DNA from: Bemisia tabaci | Lineage: Eukaryota > Arthropoda > Insecta > Hemiptera > Aleyrodidae | DNA: 64,000 nucleotides | NCBI RefSeq assembly: GCF_918797505.1 | Contig: NC_092797.1 | Span: 44,986,157-45,050,156, forward strand | Direction of reading: 5' to 3' | Part shown: piece after piece, positions 12,498 to 24,396 of the stretch | How positions within the stretch are numbered: position 1 is the stretch's first letter | How the letters are laid out: every line of letters starts with the position of its first letter | Made by a program: the position numbers and the translations under genes | The notes under the pieces: model-generated | What the model was told of the DNA's origin: nothing | The model's database searches: none | What the model saw: the letters and a program-made list of their open reading frames with translations, nothing else

Positions 12498-12758
12498 GAT
12501 TGAATTTTGCAAAAAGGAACCAAGAGCATTCGAATGTTGCTAAGATACATTCTTTGCAAGAAGTGACTGAAATCATGTAAACACTTACATTTACGAAGGT
12601 TATTTTCGTCTTAAATTTAAAGATTATTTAAAGATTATTCGCATTTAAAGTTAAAAATTGTTTAGGTGATCGGTTTATATATGTACTTCCAAGGTAAAAA
12701 AATGGCCCAATCTTAGCGACAATGGAATGCTCTTGGTTCTTTTTTGCAAAATGCAATC
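12498..12758. mobile_element. family N-like foldback with 48-bp terminal inverted repeats
   Basis: Left arm GATTGAATTTTGCAAAAAGG, continuing to 'gttgctaagat', is mirrored by the right arm ending TTTGCAAAATGCAATC. About 44 of 48 bases match. Flanks 'ctatta' and 'ctatca' may be a decayed target duplication. Confidence 0.8.
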
Positions 12759-12774
12759 CTATCAATTCTCACTA

Positions 12775-12918
12775 TATGGACCACATTTTGCGATAAGGAA
12801 CCACTATTTCTGGCTCATTTTAGAAACAACGTATATGCCATTGGTTTCCCTATGTAGAAATGTGCTTTTGTGAAAGAGCTGGAAATAGTGGTTCCTTATC
12901 GCAAAACATGATCCATAT
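12775..12918. mobile_element. family I inverted-repeat element
   Basis: The arms read 'ttttgcgataaggaaccact' and the inverse, with ends TATGGA and TCCATA. The centre 'aacaacgtatatgccattgg' matches the copy at 24.40 kb. Confidence 0.8.
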
Positions 12919-13397
12919 CATTCCCTCTTTCTTAGCGATCACCCATGCCGAAGAACAATAGGTTCGCGAGAGGTGGTTAACCTCAAAATCGAAGTCCCGG
13001 ATAGAAGAATGACAGGGCGCTCTGGGCGCAGTCCGATTACCCGATGAAGGACAACCGCAAATGACGGATGAAAAATTCATGGAGTACTAACAAGGGGCTA
13101 GCGCAGGTGTCACCGGCGGGAAGACATCTCCCGAAAACCACGTGGAAAATTCGGCCGATCGGCAATCCAGCCGTTGTGATTGGTCACCGAGGGACGATGA
13201 AGTCCGCCGCGAAGGTCAGGTGAGAGCACTGTCGTCGCCCGATGATAAATTGCCCGTGTTGGAGTTCAATTTATTTTCCGCGACTTTAACAATGTGTGAT
13301 AAAAACAAATGAGTGCAGGCAGTGCGCTGGCGTTTTACGAGTTCGCGGGTCTGCATCGTTCTTCGCGCCGCTGCCGAATTTCGTGAAGTGACTGGTG
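12919..13397. other. no gene recognised
   Basis: Moderately GC-rich DNA with short frames on both strands and no domain or splice support. Confidence 0.3.
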
Positions 13398-13556
13398 CAG
13401 TGGCGTGACGTGCTTCGCGATGTTTCGATCGACATGCCATTCTAACCTATGGGAAGAGATCGATTATCAAGGCGTCCGCAACGAACACCATATAAATCGA
13501 TTCTTTACCGTGGCTTCGCTTAGAAAAATATCGATACTCGATTATCACACCTTGCT
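13398..13556. mobile_element. family C hAT-like foldback, decayed copy
   Basis: It begins CAGTGGCGTGACGTGCTTCG and carries the diagnostic middle with 'aacgaacacc'. The right end is degraded to 'attatcacaccttgc', so no target duplication can be read. Confidence 0.7.
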
Positions 13557-13660
13557 ATTGGAATGTTCTGACAAAGAGGGAAAAAATAACTTAGAATATA
13601 GTACAAATAAAACAAAATATCAGAATTCGGTTAATGCGTCTGTTGCACGCAAAAGATATA

Positions 13661-13915
13661 CTGCCGTGCTATTTAAGGAAGAACATCGTATGAACATGCA
13701 ACGGTTGTCAAAGTCCCTCCCGTAAAATGTTAATTTTGAGGATGGATAGGAATATTTTCTCTTGAAATTTTCAGATACTTTAAGTCAAATTAGAAACGAA
13801 AGTCTCTGAAAATCGAAGGGAACATGTGCATAGATTTCCTTGAAAATTCGCGTTTTATATAAATAAATTTGGGAACATCTGAGGGCTCATGAGGCGTTTT
13901 TGTTTTAGAGTTGCA
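13661..13915. mobile_element. family A element, diverged
   Basis: The left end ctgccgtgctatttaaggaa is preceded by TA. The right end is degraded: 'gggctcatgaggcgtttttg', then 'ttgcag'. The interior has the family's 'gaaattttcaga' block. Confidence 0.65.
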
Positions 13916-13991
13916 GCTAAGTACACTAAGTAGACTTTCTGCAGGTAAAATAAGGTGATTATCACGTTTAGAACATCCACAGAATACATTT

Positions 13992-14923
13992 CCCTGGTAA
14001 AACTTGGCGATAGGAGCTGCGTTTCAAAATACTATAAGTATTCTTAAAGCCGGCTTAAGGAGGCGATAGAAAATCATATAGCTGGCTGCAGAAAGCGGAG
14101 AAAATCATAGAGCCGGGCTATACGAAGCGATGAAAAATTATGAAGGCGGGCTATAGTTCCTATCGCCGGATTATACACCTTATCGCCATCTGCTATGAAA
14201 GGCTATAACAAATTGTGTAATTCGTGTGCTTTGAAAATCATTCAGTTTGATACGGAACCACCTTAATATTTACAAAACACACATTATATTTTCCTTTAAT
14301 ACATATTTTTTTTTTAAGAAATTAAAATGAGAATAATCCATACAGAGCGTGCAAACATTTCAAAATCATGAGTTGAAAAACGCTGACTCCGCCAGATTAA
14401 ATGTTAGAGCCTAACACAAAGCGGAGCGGCGACGCACTGGCGCCTACAAACCTAACAGGGATACGTCACGCATTGCGCAACGCGTGAAGTATTCCTGTTA
14501 GGTTTGTAGGCGCCAATGCGCGTTTCGCGCTGGCCGCCCGCCCGCCGCGCTGCAGCGTGCCACGGCGCTTGAAGCAACTATTTCACACCAGAGGTATTGC
14601 ACAGTATCATACGAAATTGAAGACGCGCTGACATATTAGGAATGGCAGGCATCCATCAAAAGTACGGAGCTTTCCTCGCAAAATAAATCAAGATACTACG
14701 GCCCAAAAAAAGAGCAGTAGTCCAAAAACTCACTAAGTCCTAGCATCCGTAATTGGTAACATTTAGTATACACTTTATCGCCTGGCTGTTGCTTAATCGC
14801 CATCGGCTTTAAAAGGCTATAAGAAATTGTGTATCCGGCTATAGAAGCTATTGGAAATCTTACAGCCGGCTGTAGCTCTATGGTATTTTGGAACACAGAT
14901 TCTACTGCCAATTTTTACCAGGG
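13992..14923. mobile_element. large foldback with 45-bp terminal inverted repeats (CCCTGGTAAAA)
   Basis: Left CCCTGGTAAAACTTGGCGAT, continuing to 'caaaatactata', is mirrored at 14879-14923. Subterminal blocks 'ggctata.aaattgtgta' occur in both halves and 'cgatagaaaatcatata' type units repeat at 14058-14160. TTT flanks both sides. The 932-bp element has no coding frame and carries a nested family L palindrome. Confidence 0.75.
14424..14545. repeat. family L palindrome, GC-rich, nested
   Basis: A near-perfect palindrome of about 78 bp (14439-14516) has arms 'ggcgcctacaaacctaacag' and the inverse around 'cgcattgcgcaacgcg'. Related units occur at 30.0 and 44.2 kb. Confidence 0.8.
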
Positions 14924-15670
14924 TTTAGAGAAGTTGAATTGTTATCTACTTTGCAATGTAAAAGTTACTCCCGGAACTCAACGCTCAGATTTCGCGTAAG
15001 AATGGCCGATGACAAGAGAGTTGAGCAGTTTGTCAGGAATCCTACCCTAATTCACAAATACTCACCCTATAAAAAGTGCTCATTCTTACACACATCAGAC
15101 ATCATTTGGCAAATTTCATGCTCAATACATTGTTCATCCCTCGAACTAATCATCATCGACTAAGCGAGAGAAGCGTTGACTTTCTAACTCAAGTCTTGCT
15201 TCACTCGATTACTTTACTAACATTGTGAGAGCGTTCAGTTCCTCTTCTTTTAGAGTTGATTTCCCATTGTATGGTTTGTTTTCCATCCAAAATTTAGAAA
15301 AGAATAAATGTCGCGTAGTGCCCTACATTATACCTATTTAAGAGGCCCATTTTTAATTGAGCTTGAACGTGAAGGAATTGAATTTAGGCATCGGTGGCTA
15401 AGGGGCGAAACGACACATATCCAATGCAATGTTTCAAAATCTCTGCCACCATTTCAATGTTTCAAAGAAGAACAAGTCAACCGTATGGCTTGAAAATTAT
15501 ACAGAATTTTCTATCAATAGAGAAGTTTCAAGGATGTTTTCATGAAATGAAGTTGATTAGTTTCTTAAAGAAAAAAAATTATTAAGACAAAAAGTCTGCA
15601 TCGTCGATGCGAGGATACGTGGATTCACACTCATGCCATCAACATATCTGTACTTAATCTGATTGTTGTA
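14924..15670. other. no gene recognised
   Basis: Two short frames (14888-15163, 15308-15493) lack domains and splice support. Confidence 0.3.
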
Positions 15671-15879
15671 CACTGAAAAAATTAATATGCTGTTTTATCA
15701 CTTAGGATGTCAAAAATGTGTCTGTTGATTCCAAGATGCTGTCATTGCTGCCCTCGCAGTTAACTTTACATCCTGTGAATGCTAATTCAAATGCGTGGGT
15801 AATCAAGGCAGCATCAGGATCACCAGACACATTTTTGACATCGTATAGGTGCTAAAATGGCATACCATTTTTTTCTGTG
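15671..15879. mobile_element. Tc1/mariner-type MITE with TA target duplication
   Basis: The ends are CACTGAAAAAATTAATATGC and CATTTTTTTCTGTG. Inner arms 'gtcaaaaatgtgtctg' and 'cagacacatttttgac' form a foldback. TA lies immediately on both sides (15669-15670 and 15880-15881). It is related in its ends, but not its interior, to family D. Confidence 0.8.
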
Positions 15880-16484
15880 TATGTTTTTATTGTCGAAAGG
15901 TGAGCGCGGAGTTTGATTTACCTTTGTGGCGGGAACCTCCAACTTAAGTGCTGTTGAATCACTCTGATTTTTACCTCCATCCGGATATCGGTTCCCAGAC
16001 TTCAATCAAGACTCCGTTGGGGAAGGGTAGAGGCCGACACTCTTCCACCGTGCTTTGGAGAAAAACCCCAAATCTGCATAAGGCTATAATTGCAGTTATG
16101 CGGTTCTCGCCCGTCACCCCTTTTCATCCCTATCTTTGGCAACGGAGGGCGCGGGTCCAGTGCATTACGCGCGCGGTTGCGGTCGGCGCGAGCGGCGAGC
16201 GTCGGAGTGATAAATCAAGTCGAAGACAGTTATGTCAACCGAGTAGGTGGCTGTCTTTTATGCTCGTGCAGTGCGTGACGTTAAGAAGATTGAGAGTCAT
16301 CTCTATCCCGCGTCCCTGTCCCGTACCGTCCTGTCCCCGATGACGCCCGACAACCCCTTAAACCCCCCACCCCGCCCCCGCCCTCGAGCGCGGAAAATAC
16401 AAATGAAAGCGGCGGCGTTTTCGGAAGCCCAGTCGAGCAGATGCTCGTTTCCTTTCGTCCGGAGCAAAGTGATTTTTCCTCTCG
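15880..16484. other. no gene recognised; GC-rich part at about 16140-16500
   Basis: A GC-rich stretch (C-rich 'ccccccaccccgcccccg' near 16363-16380) yields overlapping frames on both strands. None has a recognisable domain. Confidence 0.35.
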
Positions 16485-17265
16485 CCGCACGGCGGGCTCG
16501 TTATTGAATTCGATAGGCAAAGCTGTAGACAAAGAGGAAGACGAAAGGAATTGAGCGATCTCATCGGTGGAAGGGGATGGATACGCACGGAGAAAAAAAC
16601 TTCGTGCGTGGGACCCGAAGTTTAGGTCATATGGATCTCTGAAGTTTTCGGATTGAGCATCCGAACACTTAAGGTCCAGCTGCTGAGATTTGGATCACAC
16701 ATCTGAAACTTCAGTTCTTACATCGGAAGTACTTCGGTTTTCACATCCGAAACACTTCGGTTCTCACATCTGAAGTACTTCAGATGTAAGAACTGAAGTT
16801 TCAGATGTGTGATCCGTACCTCGAAAGCTAGACCTAAAGTGTTCAGATGCTCAATCTGAAAACTTCAGAGATCCATATGACCTAAACTTCGAATCCCAAG
16901 CACGAGGTTTTTTTCTTCGTGCGGTGGACGAAGAAGTAACCAGAGGTATCTCCATTCTTCTTTTTTTTTAAAAAAAGAGATGATCTGCGGGTTGGTTATT
17001 GAAACTGATAGACAAAGTTGTAGACAAAGAAAACGGGCGGGGAAATTGAGCAATTTCATAGTTGTGGTAACTAGAGATATCTCCATTTTTCCTTTTTAAA
17101 AAGAGCTTATCTGCGGGCTGATTATTGAAATTGTTAGACAAAGGTATGGATAAAGAAGCCAAAGGGAACAGGATGGTTCCCATCGGTGAAAGCGGATGGA
17201 TGCAATGAACGAAGGGGTAGCCAGAGACATCTCCATTCAATCTCAATAATCAGCCTGCAGTCGAG
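16485..17265 (+). repeat. family F tandem array, three diverged units
   Basis: Units start at about 16490, 16985 and 17108. Each begins 'gcggg.t..ttattgaa.t' followed by 'gatagacaaag..gtagacaaag' and 'gagcgat..catcggtg'. The first unit is split by the family E palindrome. A more complete F-related foldback lies at 20.23-20.50 kb. Confidence 0.75.
16584..16923. mobile_element. family E palindrome, about 340 bp, inside the first F unit
   Basis: The arms start CGCACGGAGAAAAAAACTTC and end with the inverse, 'gtttttttcttcgtgcg'. Inner arms share 'gtttaggtcatatggatctc' and 'cacatctgaa.cttcag.t'. The palindrome is nearly continuous, so a transcript would form one long hairpin. Confidence 0.85.
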
Positions 17266-17499
17266 CGAGTCAATGGGAGCGATCAGACTTGATGTGGAAA
17301 TTTCACAAGCTCATATCCTTGTCATTAGATTGATAGATAGATTTGACTGATGGGAGACAAAGTGAAACATACGGAAACTATAAGGAGCTCATAAAATTTG
17401 CAGATTTAGAGAACAAATTCCTTGCCTAACCTTCCCCAGAAGGGGTCGTGCCACTGTGCGCCGAGGGGTGTTGACGTATGTTTCTCCAAGCGCCGCGAT

Positions 17500-17600
17500 T
17501 AGCTCGGAGGAAAACCGCGCTGTGAACATTCAAACGTTGCAAAATTTCTGTTTATAAAATAATTTATTTTTTGAACAAGTTATGAATATTTTTCTTTGAG
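17500..17600. mobile_element. family A left-end fragment
   Basis: The string 'agctcggaggaaaaccgcgc', then 'tgaacattcaaacgttgcaa', matches the A left end and subterminal block. Confidence 0.5.
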
Positions 17601-17752
17601 TTGTTCGAATACGTCATATTGAATTTGATACAAAATTCTCTAAGAAGGATAAAATCCACAGGTTTCCAAGAAAATATGCCTTTTTTCTAAAGAAATTTTG
17701 CGTCGTCCGAAGGTTCTTACGGAATCCTACTTGGTAAGGTATAGGGTTGACG

Positions 17753-17870
17753 CCCCCCCCCCCCCCCCCCCCCCGCGCAAGCATATCTTGTTCTGCCGCA
17801 CCGAAGGAAAACAACGTATGAACATTTATACGTTGCCTAATTTTACCCCAATAAAATAATTGTTTTTTTG
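17753..17870. mobile_element. 22-base C run followed by a family A left end (17793)
   Basis: C22 spans 17753-17774. From 17793, 'ctgccgcaccgaaggaaaac' and 'gtatgaacatttatacgttg' match A. No right end was found nearby. Confidence 0.55.
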
Positions 17871-19378
17871 GGGAAGGAATGGATAACTTGCTTTGTAATT
17901 TTCAGCAACTTATGGTTGAATTGCGGATGAACCGTATGCACTACCTCTCTTTTACCTCAGGTCAAAGTGACTGGAAAAATATGAACATAATAACAAATAA
18001 ACTTTCAACTCTGTGTGTCAACAAACCATTCAAACAGACGGTTCCATTCGTCAGCATGCGAAGTGATTTTTCCTCCTTTTTCGCCGGCTGTGTTGATATT
18101 TGATTCTCAGATCTGAGCGATGAGCTATTTTATGGCTAATTTAAACCAACAGTTTGAATTGCTTTACAAGTGTTTTTTGACGCAGCTTAATTGTTGTTTA
18201 AACAGTTTAAACGTTCCATGTTTTTACTTCAAAGCACGTCAACGTTTTCCCAGCCGCGAAAACAAAAAACAAGTTTCTAGGCTTATTTTTTTGTGCAAAC
18301 CTACTTTAAAGAGTGTTGTAAATTGTGCTTTTTCTTCAAAAAATGATGGTTCCCTCGGTTTGGTTTCTAAGAAAACAAGCCTCTGAGTTTTTTTTTTTTT
18401 TTTTTAAAAAAACATGCTCTGTCAGTGCTGTCGCATGATCAAATTGTGAAGGATATCCTATCACTTGATGCATCAAGTTTCTTGTACGTTTAAGGTTATC
18501 ATCAGTAACTTAGTTCATCATAAGAATGCAATTATATTAACTTCGTGGATGAGCAGACTGCCTACTTTCCTCATTGAAGGCGCTTTAGATTCAGACCGTT
18601 GCACCCAGAGGAAGACTGCAAAAGAATCTGTGATTTCTAAAATATAACGCACCATTAAGGCCCTGAGTGAAGGCCTAGTATAGGTTATTGCGCTAGTCTC
18701 ATAGGCGCGTCTTAACTTTTTAAGCTCATAGAGAAAATTTCTGAATAATTCAGAAATTTAACTCACATTTTGTAATGTCTTATTTTTAATGTCCATGACA
18801 TGAAATGTCCACTGAACACAAATATCCATGTTATCTAATGTCCATAGTACCTAAATGACCTGGAACTGCAACTTTCCAAATCCAGGTGTTGTAATGTCCA
18901 AAGTAATAAAATGGCATTTAACTGAAAATGTCCACAGTATTTCAAAAGGCTGAATCAAGAGAAGCAAAGGACCTCAATTGGACATCTAAAGAGCTTCCCT
19001 CTTTCTTTTTTCGGACAAAGGGGGGGGGGGGGGGAAGCTGCCCCCTACGCTCCCCTTGGATTCTCCCATGCGAACCAAGGTGTTCAAAGCTTTCCGCAGC
19101 GTTTTTCAAACTTTCGTCCATCCTCTCTCCTCCTTCTCTGGTAAACAGGAGGCACCGCTCGTTCCATCCTCCCGCATCCACCTTGGCGGTATTATTCCTT
19201 ATCAATTATCGTCGGAAGAGACTGCACAGAGTTCGTGCAAAATGCAGTATTTTCCTCACCTCACTGATAGCGAAGCCTCGGTGCACTAATGGGTTAATAA
19301 CTCAGTCGCCCGACACTATCTCTCACCAACAGAGCGGGAAATCCGCCCAGTCCACTATGAACCCGGCAGCCCGCAATG
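17871..19378. other. no gene recognised; motif 'taatgtcca' recurs at about 18770-18940
   Basis: Short frames without domains. Around 18770-18940 the words 'taatgtcca' and 'aatgtccac' recur irregularly about six times. A G15 run lies at 19020-19034. Confidence 0.35.
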
Positions 19379-19631
19379 CTGCCCTGCTAAGGAAAAACGC
19401 CGCATGAGCCCTCAAGCGTTGCCAAATTCCCCTCGACAAATCACGAATTTTCCGGAAATTTTTTGAACATTTGTCCATCAATTTCTCAGATAATTTTGTT
19501 TGCAATTTGATCTGAAACTTCTGAAAATTTCGAGGAAAAATATTCACGATTTTCCTCGAAAATGAATATTTAATCGGAGGAAATTTGGCAACTCTCGAAT
19601 GTGCATACGGCGTTCTTCCTTAGCACGGCAG
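19379..19631. mobile_element. family A element, full length
   Basis: The left end is ctgccctgctaaggaaaaac and the right end is acggcgttcttccttagcac followed by ggcag. The interior has 'tctcagataattttgtttgc' and 'gaaaatttcgagg', typical of the family. Confidence 0.9.
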
Positions 19632-19936
19632 GATGAGCGGCCAAGTAATTAATGTCGGGTGACGTCAAACGGAGGAAGGTGGTCGTGTGAACGAGCGCCG
19701 ATAGTTTTACGGCCTCGTAAAAAGTCGCCGGGCCACCAGATAGCGCCACTCCTGCACGCGAAGACAATATGACGTGGGTGGTTTTTCGTGCAGTTTGGCA
19801 ACGCTCCCTCATTAGGCCGTGGAATGGCCGAGGAGACGGCGGGCCCAATTGGTCCATTGCCTCGGCCCTGCTTCTCATCAGTTTCGTCCTTACTCCCGAA
19901 AATTCCGGGCATCGAGCTAAATTGAATCTTGTCAGG

Positions 19937-20161
19937 ATTTTGACATCGTCTTTTCGCCGTGGTGAAGAGATGATATGGAAATTCTCATTCAGTAAGTGCA
20001 TGAGGAAGAACAATACGCCTGCAACATTTTGTATATGCAATATACAATGATTTTGACAGCTTCTTTTCGCCGTGGTAAAGAGATGATACGAATATTTCCA
20101 TTCAGTAAAGTGCATAAGGAAGGATAGTGCGCCTGCATTCTTTTGCATATGCAATATGTGT
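19937..20161 (+). repeat. tandem repeat, two units of about 113 bp
   Basis: Units at about 19937-20049 and 20050-20161 share 'cttttcgccgtgg.aaagag', 'ttccattcagtaa', 'gtgcata.ggaag' and 'ttttg.atatgcaatat'. They produce the repeated start of a 194-codon minus-strand frame, which is not a credible gene. Confidence 0.85.
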
Positions 20162-20230
20162 AGCCACTCCGCGAAATCACTTGCATCTAAATATTCAGAT
20201 ACGAAAGCAAATCAATAGCGTAGATTAGAT

Positions 20231-20504
20231 CAGCGGAAATATCATTGACATTGATAGACAAAGGGATAGACAAAAGAGACATAGGGAGTATGGAGCGATC
20301 CTATTGGTTGGACCGATTGGTCCTTCTTGACTAAAGGGGAAAATGATGGACTAACTGTAGGGTCTCTTGTCAGTTGCCGTTAGTTAGTCAATTACTTTAT
20401 TTCCTTGCCCATTGCAGCCACTCGCTCCCACCAATAGGATCGCCCAATTATGCCTTCGCCGTTTAAGTCCATCGCTTTGTCTATAGATTTCAATAATCAG
20501 CCCG
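20231..20504. mobile_element. family F foldback, complete
   Basis: The left arm 'ttgatagacaaagggataga' with 'gcgatcctattgg' is mirrored by 'ccaataggatcgc' and 'ctttgtctatagatttcaat'. The arms are about 75 bp. Confidence 0.8.
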
Positions 20505-21388
20505 TATGGTCGGCTGTTTCAGCTCTGATCAAGAGTTGATGCTCAGTTGAAACTGTAGAACAAATATTTCAGCGAATCCAAAAATGTTTATAATTTTTTA
20601 AAAACACATCTACTAGTTGAAATTTTCAGAATCCGAAACCTAAAATACACATTATAGAAGTGTATGACCTAGGAGTAGTGCTGAATTTACGGATGGCAAT
20701 TTCTGAAAAAAAAATCGATCACCACTAGTCGATTTCATTTTATCTTTGATATCGATTCGATTAATCAATCATCAATCGTCCTCAAAAATCGATACAATTC
20801 GCTCGATTGTTTATCCCGATAAATCAACATATCAAAGAAATCGCCATAACTATGTGAAATGTACTATTAGATTTATGACATCACTCTCGTTACTTGAGCC
20901 AATTTCGACACGCCGTGCTTAATATAAATTTCAAAATCAGCTGTGTATAATGTGTATACAAGCCTATTGTTAAACAGTTAAACTAATACAGCGAGTTGAG
21001 TCGCAACGAGTCGTCAAAGGAGGGGCACGGTTTACGGAGCATGTATTTTCACGTCGTAGAATAAACAGTTGCAAAGGGAGAGCGCGGCGGGAAACTTTGC
21101 TCATTACACACAAGCGCGCGATCAAAAAAAGGAAACATAATAATTTGAAGTAGGCCGGCTCCTTTGGCGAGCAAACATTACGACGGGCATTTCACGTCCG
21201 AGCATCTGTTGACTCTCCTCTCGCCGGGAAACAAGCTTCAAAAGAACTCGGAAGCCCGGCTAAAAATATGGTGACCGGATTCCACGGCGGCTGGAGCTCG
21301 AACCGTTTTCTCTGTAATTTTCCCCTCCGGTAGTAATGGAGGTCCGGACCTTTTGCGCTGTCGCCGGACTGTTATCGTAAAAATGCCA
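20505..21388. other. no gene recognised
   Basis: The segment includes an ATCGAT-rich stretch (20735-20830) and a moderately GC-rich part (21000-21360). No supported exon. Confidence 0.3.
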
Positions 21389-21845
21389 TTACAGGGTGTC
21401 TACAAGTCCGGAATTTCCGGAAATAGTACTGATTTTTTAAGGGCGGTCCGGAAAATTGCGGAAATTCCACAAAAAGATCCGGAAATTTTTTCATATTTAG
21501 TCATTTTTGTCGCAATTTCAAATTTTTGAAATGTTTCTATTCTCGTCAAATGGAGGTACTGAAAGAGTACGGATACTGCATTACAGGATGTCTACAAGTC
21601 CTGAATTTCCGGAAATAGTACCGATTATTTAAGGACGGTCCGGAAGTACTGAAAAAGTGCGGACTTTCCACAAAAAGATCCGGATTTTTTTTTCATATTT
21701 TGTCATTTTTGCCACAATTTCAAATTTTTGAAATTTATCCAGTACGAACATTTCCTGTTAGAGGAGGTACTGAATTTCTTGAGAATGTACTGAAAAATTA
21801 CTGTGAAAGTACTTATTTTTGATCAGTCTGTTTTAGTAGACACCT
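21389..21845 (+). repeat. family P, two units with 192-bp spacing
   Basis: Each unit begins 'ttacagg.tgtctacaagtc' and continues 'gaatttccggaaatagtac', 'ccacaaaaagatccgga' and 'caatttcaaatttttgaaat'. The second unit ends 'tagtagacaccta', the inverse of the start, so the pair may be one mobile unit. Confidence 0.8.
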
Positions 21846-23034
21846 ACGATTCCAAGTCAGTTTATATTCAAGGCCCATTCTTCGAAAATTTCAAGTGTTA
21901 TAGTCACGTCCATATCAGTGGCGTTTTCTGCATGAAAACTAAGGAAGCAATGCTTCTGTGAAAAGAAAAATTAAAAGTGCATTTACATTTTACATTTCTT
22001 GTCACAACCGATTGGCCTAATATACCCTACAAAACGCAGGTTTTCCAGGGAAAAAAATTAAAAATAAGTAAAGAGACAATTTGACAGACCAGCAACTTTC
22101 ATCGTCCCCAAGTGGGTTTGTCTTTTGTTACATGTTTGTGCGTTCCGTCGCTTCTATCTGTGACTCTTGTTCTTTTAATCCTGTCCAACATCAATCAAAC
22201 CCTTGCGGAAAATTGGCCGCTAAAGAGTTAAAAAGAAGCGGGAAGAGCGGTAAAAGTTTATTTTATCACGAGCAGAAATCTGAGCCGTACCTATATATAC
22301 GGCTAAAGGGCTGAAGGTCGAATACACTCACTGCCCCCGTATTTCTCACGCCTACGCTCTTCATTAAATTAGACATGATTGGAAAATAACTTTTTTTCAT
22401 CGCTTTTCACAACAACACTAAAAATATCGGGTATCGGCGTTCATTTAAATAGTCATATAATTTTTTCTGCTCGTTTCTCCTCGACTTTCTCAACTTTTGC
22501 TATCAAAAACTACATTAAATATTTTTAGACGTGTACCAAGGGAGTTTTTTTTTTTTTTTTTTCGCCCTGAAGATTGATATCGAATTCCTGAATTATTGAG
22601 TCCATCTCGTCTTGCAAAAAATTCAGAAATAATTCTCTCAAATTGTTTTTTAATGGTAAATTTTGAACTTTTAAAAATAGGATTATTGTCCTCATGCAAT
22701 CCATCACTGTGTGCTATAGATAAAGAATATACAATAATAATTCATCTATTGTATATTAGCGAACCAGAGTTTTACATGGACCCTTTCATGGCCGATCCAG
22801 TGCGTAGATCAATCAAAGAAACTCTCCAAAACTTGTTCACCCTTAGATGCCCAGGCAGAGTCAGTTTGACCGAGACGTGCTGAGAGTGCCTGCTCAGTGG
22901 CCTGTGTTAGACCGGAACATACGAACTTATTTAGATATAAGTCTACAAATACATCGTAAAAAAGAATCAGACATTATATTGAAAAAAAAAGAAAAAATCT
23001 AGTGTCAACACAGCTGAAGATAGGTGACTTATTA
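21846..23034. other. no gene recognised; T20 run at about 22544-22562
   Basis: Short frames only. None has a domain or convincing splice context. Confidence 0.3.
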
Positions 23035-23470
23035 GGGCATTGTTATTTGACTATTCTCGCGAATTTGAACGACACCTCACTAGTAGCATAATAGAGCGGA
23101 GTGCTGCGAGTTCACGCCTCGCGCCTTCAATTTTACAGATGCATTACGGACATCCACCAAGCACGAATAGTTGCATCTCTGCGCCGTCATCAACGCGTTA
23201 CCTTTCCCGTGCTCTACTTCTATTTGCGTTGGTTCTATTTGTCGTACTTGTTGCAATGCTTCAGGACCTACGTGAAAAACATAGCCGAAGATAGAAAAGA
23301 CGTAATCGAGCCACATTTTTTAACATTTCTGCAGAACCTAAGTGACATTTCACCAGTTGCGAAGAGCGGAGCATTGAGAGTTCACAGTTCACGCCATTGC
23401 GCCTTCAATTTTGCAGATACAACACCGACATCTATCAATCACGAATAGTTGTATCTCTGTCATCGCGAGG
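23035..23470 (+). repeat. family B tandem pair (second unit truncated)
   Basis: The first unit spans about 23038-23317, the second about 23318-23470. Shared blocks are 'gagcgga.tg.tgcgagttca', 'gcgccttcaattttgcagat', 'acggacatccatcaagcacg' and 'tctgcgccgtcatcaacgcg'. The same dimer organisation is present at 60 kb. Confidence 0.85.
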
Positions 23471-23482
23471 GTGCTACGTTAC

Positions 23483-23641
23483 CAGAGGCGGATCCAGCAA
23501 TTTGGCAACACCGAAAATATTCATTTTAAGCCTATGTTGAACAATCGATTCTTGTTGGAGCACCTGCACCCTTCAAAAATCGATACATTTACATAAGTTT
23601 AAATGGAGGAGAAACAATGTTGCCAATTTGATGGATCCGCT
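23483..23641. mobile_element. C-like foldback with CAGAGGCGGATCCAG end
   Basis: Ends 'gcggatccagcaatttggca' and 'tgccaatttgatggatccgc' are inverted copies. It serves as the empty-site reference for the D insertion at 10.52 kb. The last bases of the right end are truncated. Confidence 0.75.
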
Positions 23642-24396
23642 ATCGTACGTTATGTACGTAGAAAATGTCATATGTGCCAATTAAAAGCAAAATAAACCGT
23701 TCTCGCTGGTAAATTCTAGATTCCACGCTTTTCTTTTTATGACTTGGAACTTGCATACGTGCCAGCAATTGCTAATTACCTTCGACGTACATATTGTTTC
23801 AAGTCAAAATACAATATCAAGATATCCTCATCCAGCTCGCAAAAAGAGGGAAAATAGGATTACAGAGATTAACGAATCTAGCTGCAATAAACTTCCATGT
23901 TCAGAATCCTTTTCAGAATATCATCTCTTCTCGAGGGAAGCTTCTCAACCATACCAATGAAAGTTGCTCTTACATCATTAGGGAGGTAAAGACGGAAGCC
24001 GCGCTCATTTTGTTCCACATCATCAGCAGCTCAAGTTTGACATAGACGATCGGTAGAGGCTGCACGATGTATCGATCTATCAAATCTGCACACGATATTG
24101 CATTCGATAATGTGGTTAGATTCGATAAATGCATAATTCGCTAAGCGCAAGATGGTCGATTGCTAAGATCGAGATCGAGTCATTCGATAATGATTTTAAA
24201 GATTTGACGTGCTTGTGAGTGTTTTACGCGTTTTATAATTTTAGCATTTGATAATGATTCAGCTGGGAAGAGTTTCTCCTCGGCTAAGGCAATTGACATA
24301 AAAGTAATGACAAGTTAGTTGTAAACTTTATTCAGCTGAGCGTGAAAAGGAGGAATTTACGAGCGTAAATTAATGATGAAAAATTTACTGAGCATT
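23642..24396. other. no gene recognised
   Basis: The words 'gattcgataa' and 'attcgataatg' recur between 24070 and 24260. No exon is supported. Confidence 0.3.

Noticed and set aside
19570..20154. 194-codon minus-strand frame, the longest in the window
   Set aside because: Its N-terminal part is two copies of a 113-bp tandem repeat and its C-terminal part is the right end of a family A element. No domain and no splice context.
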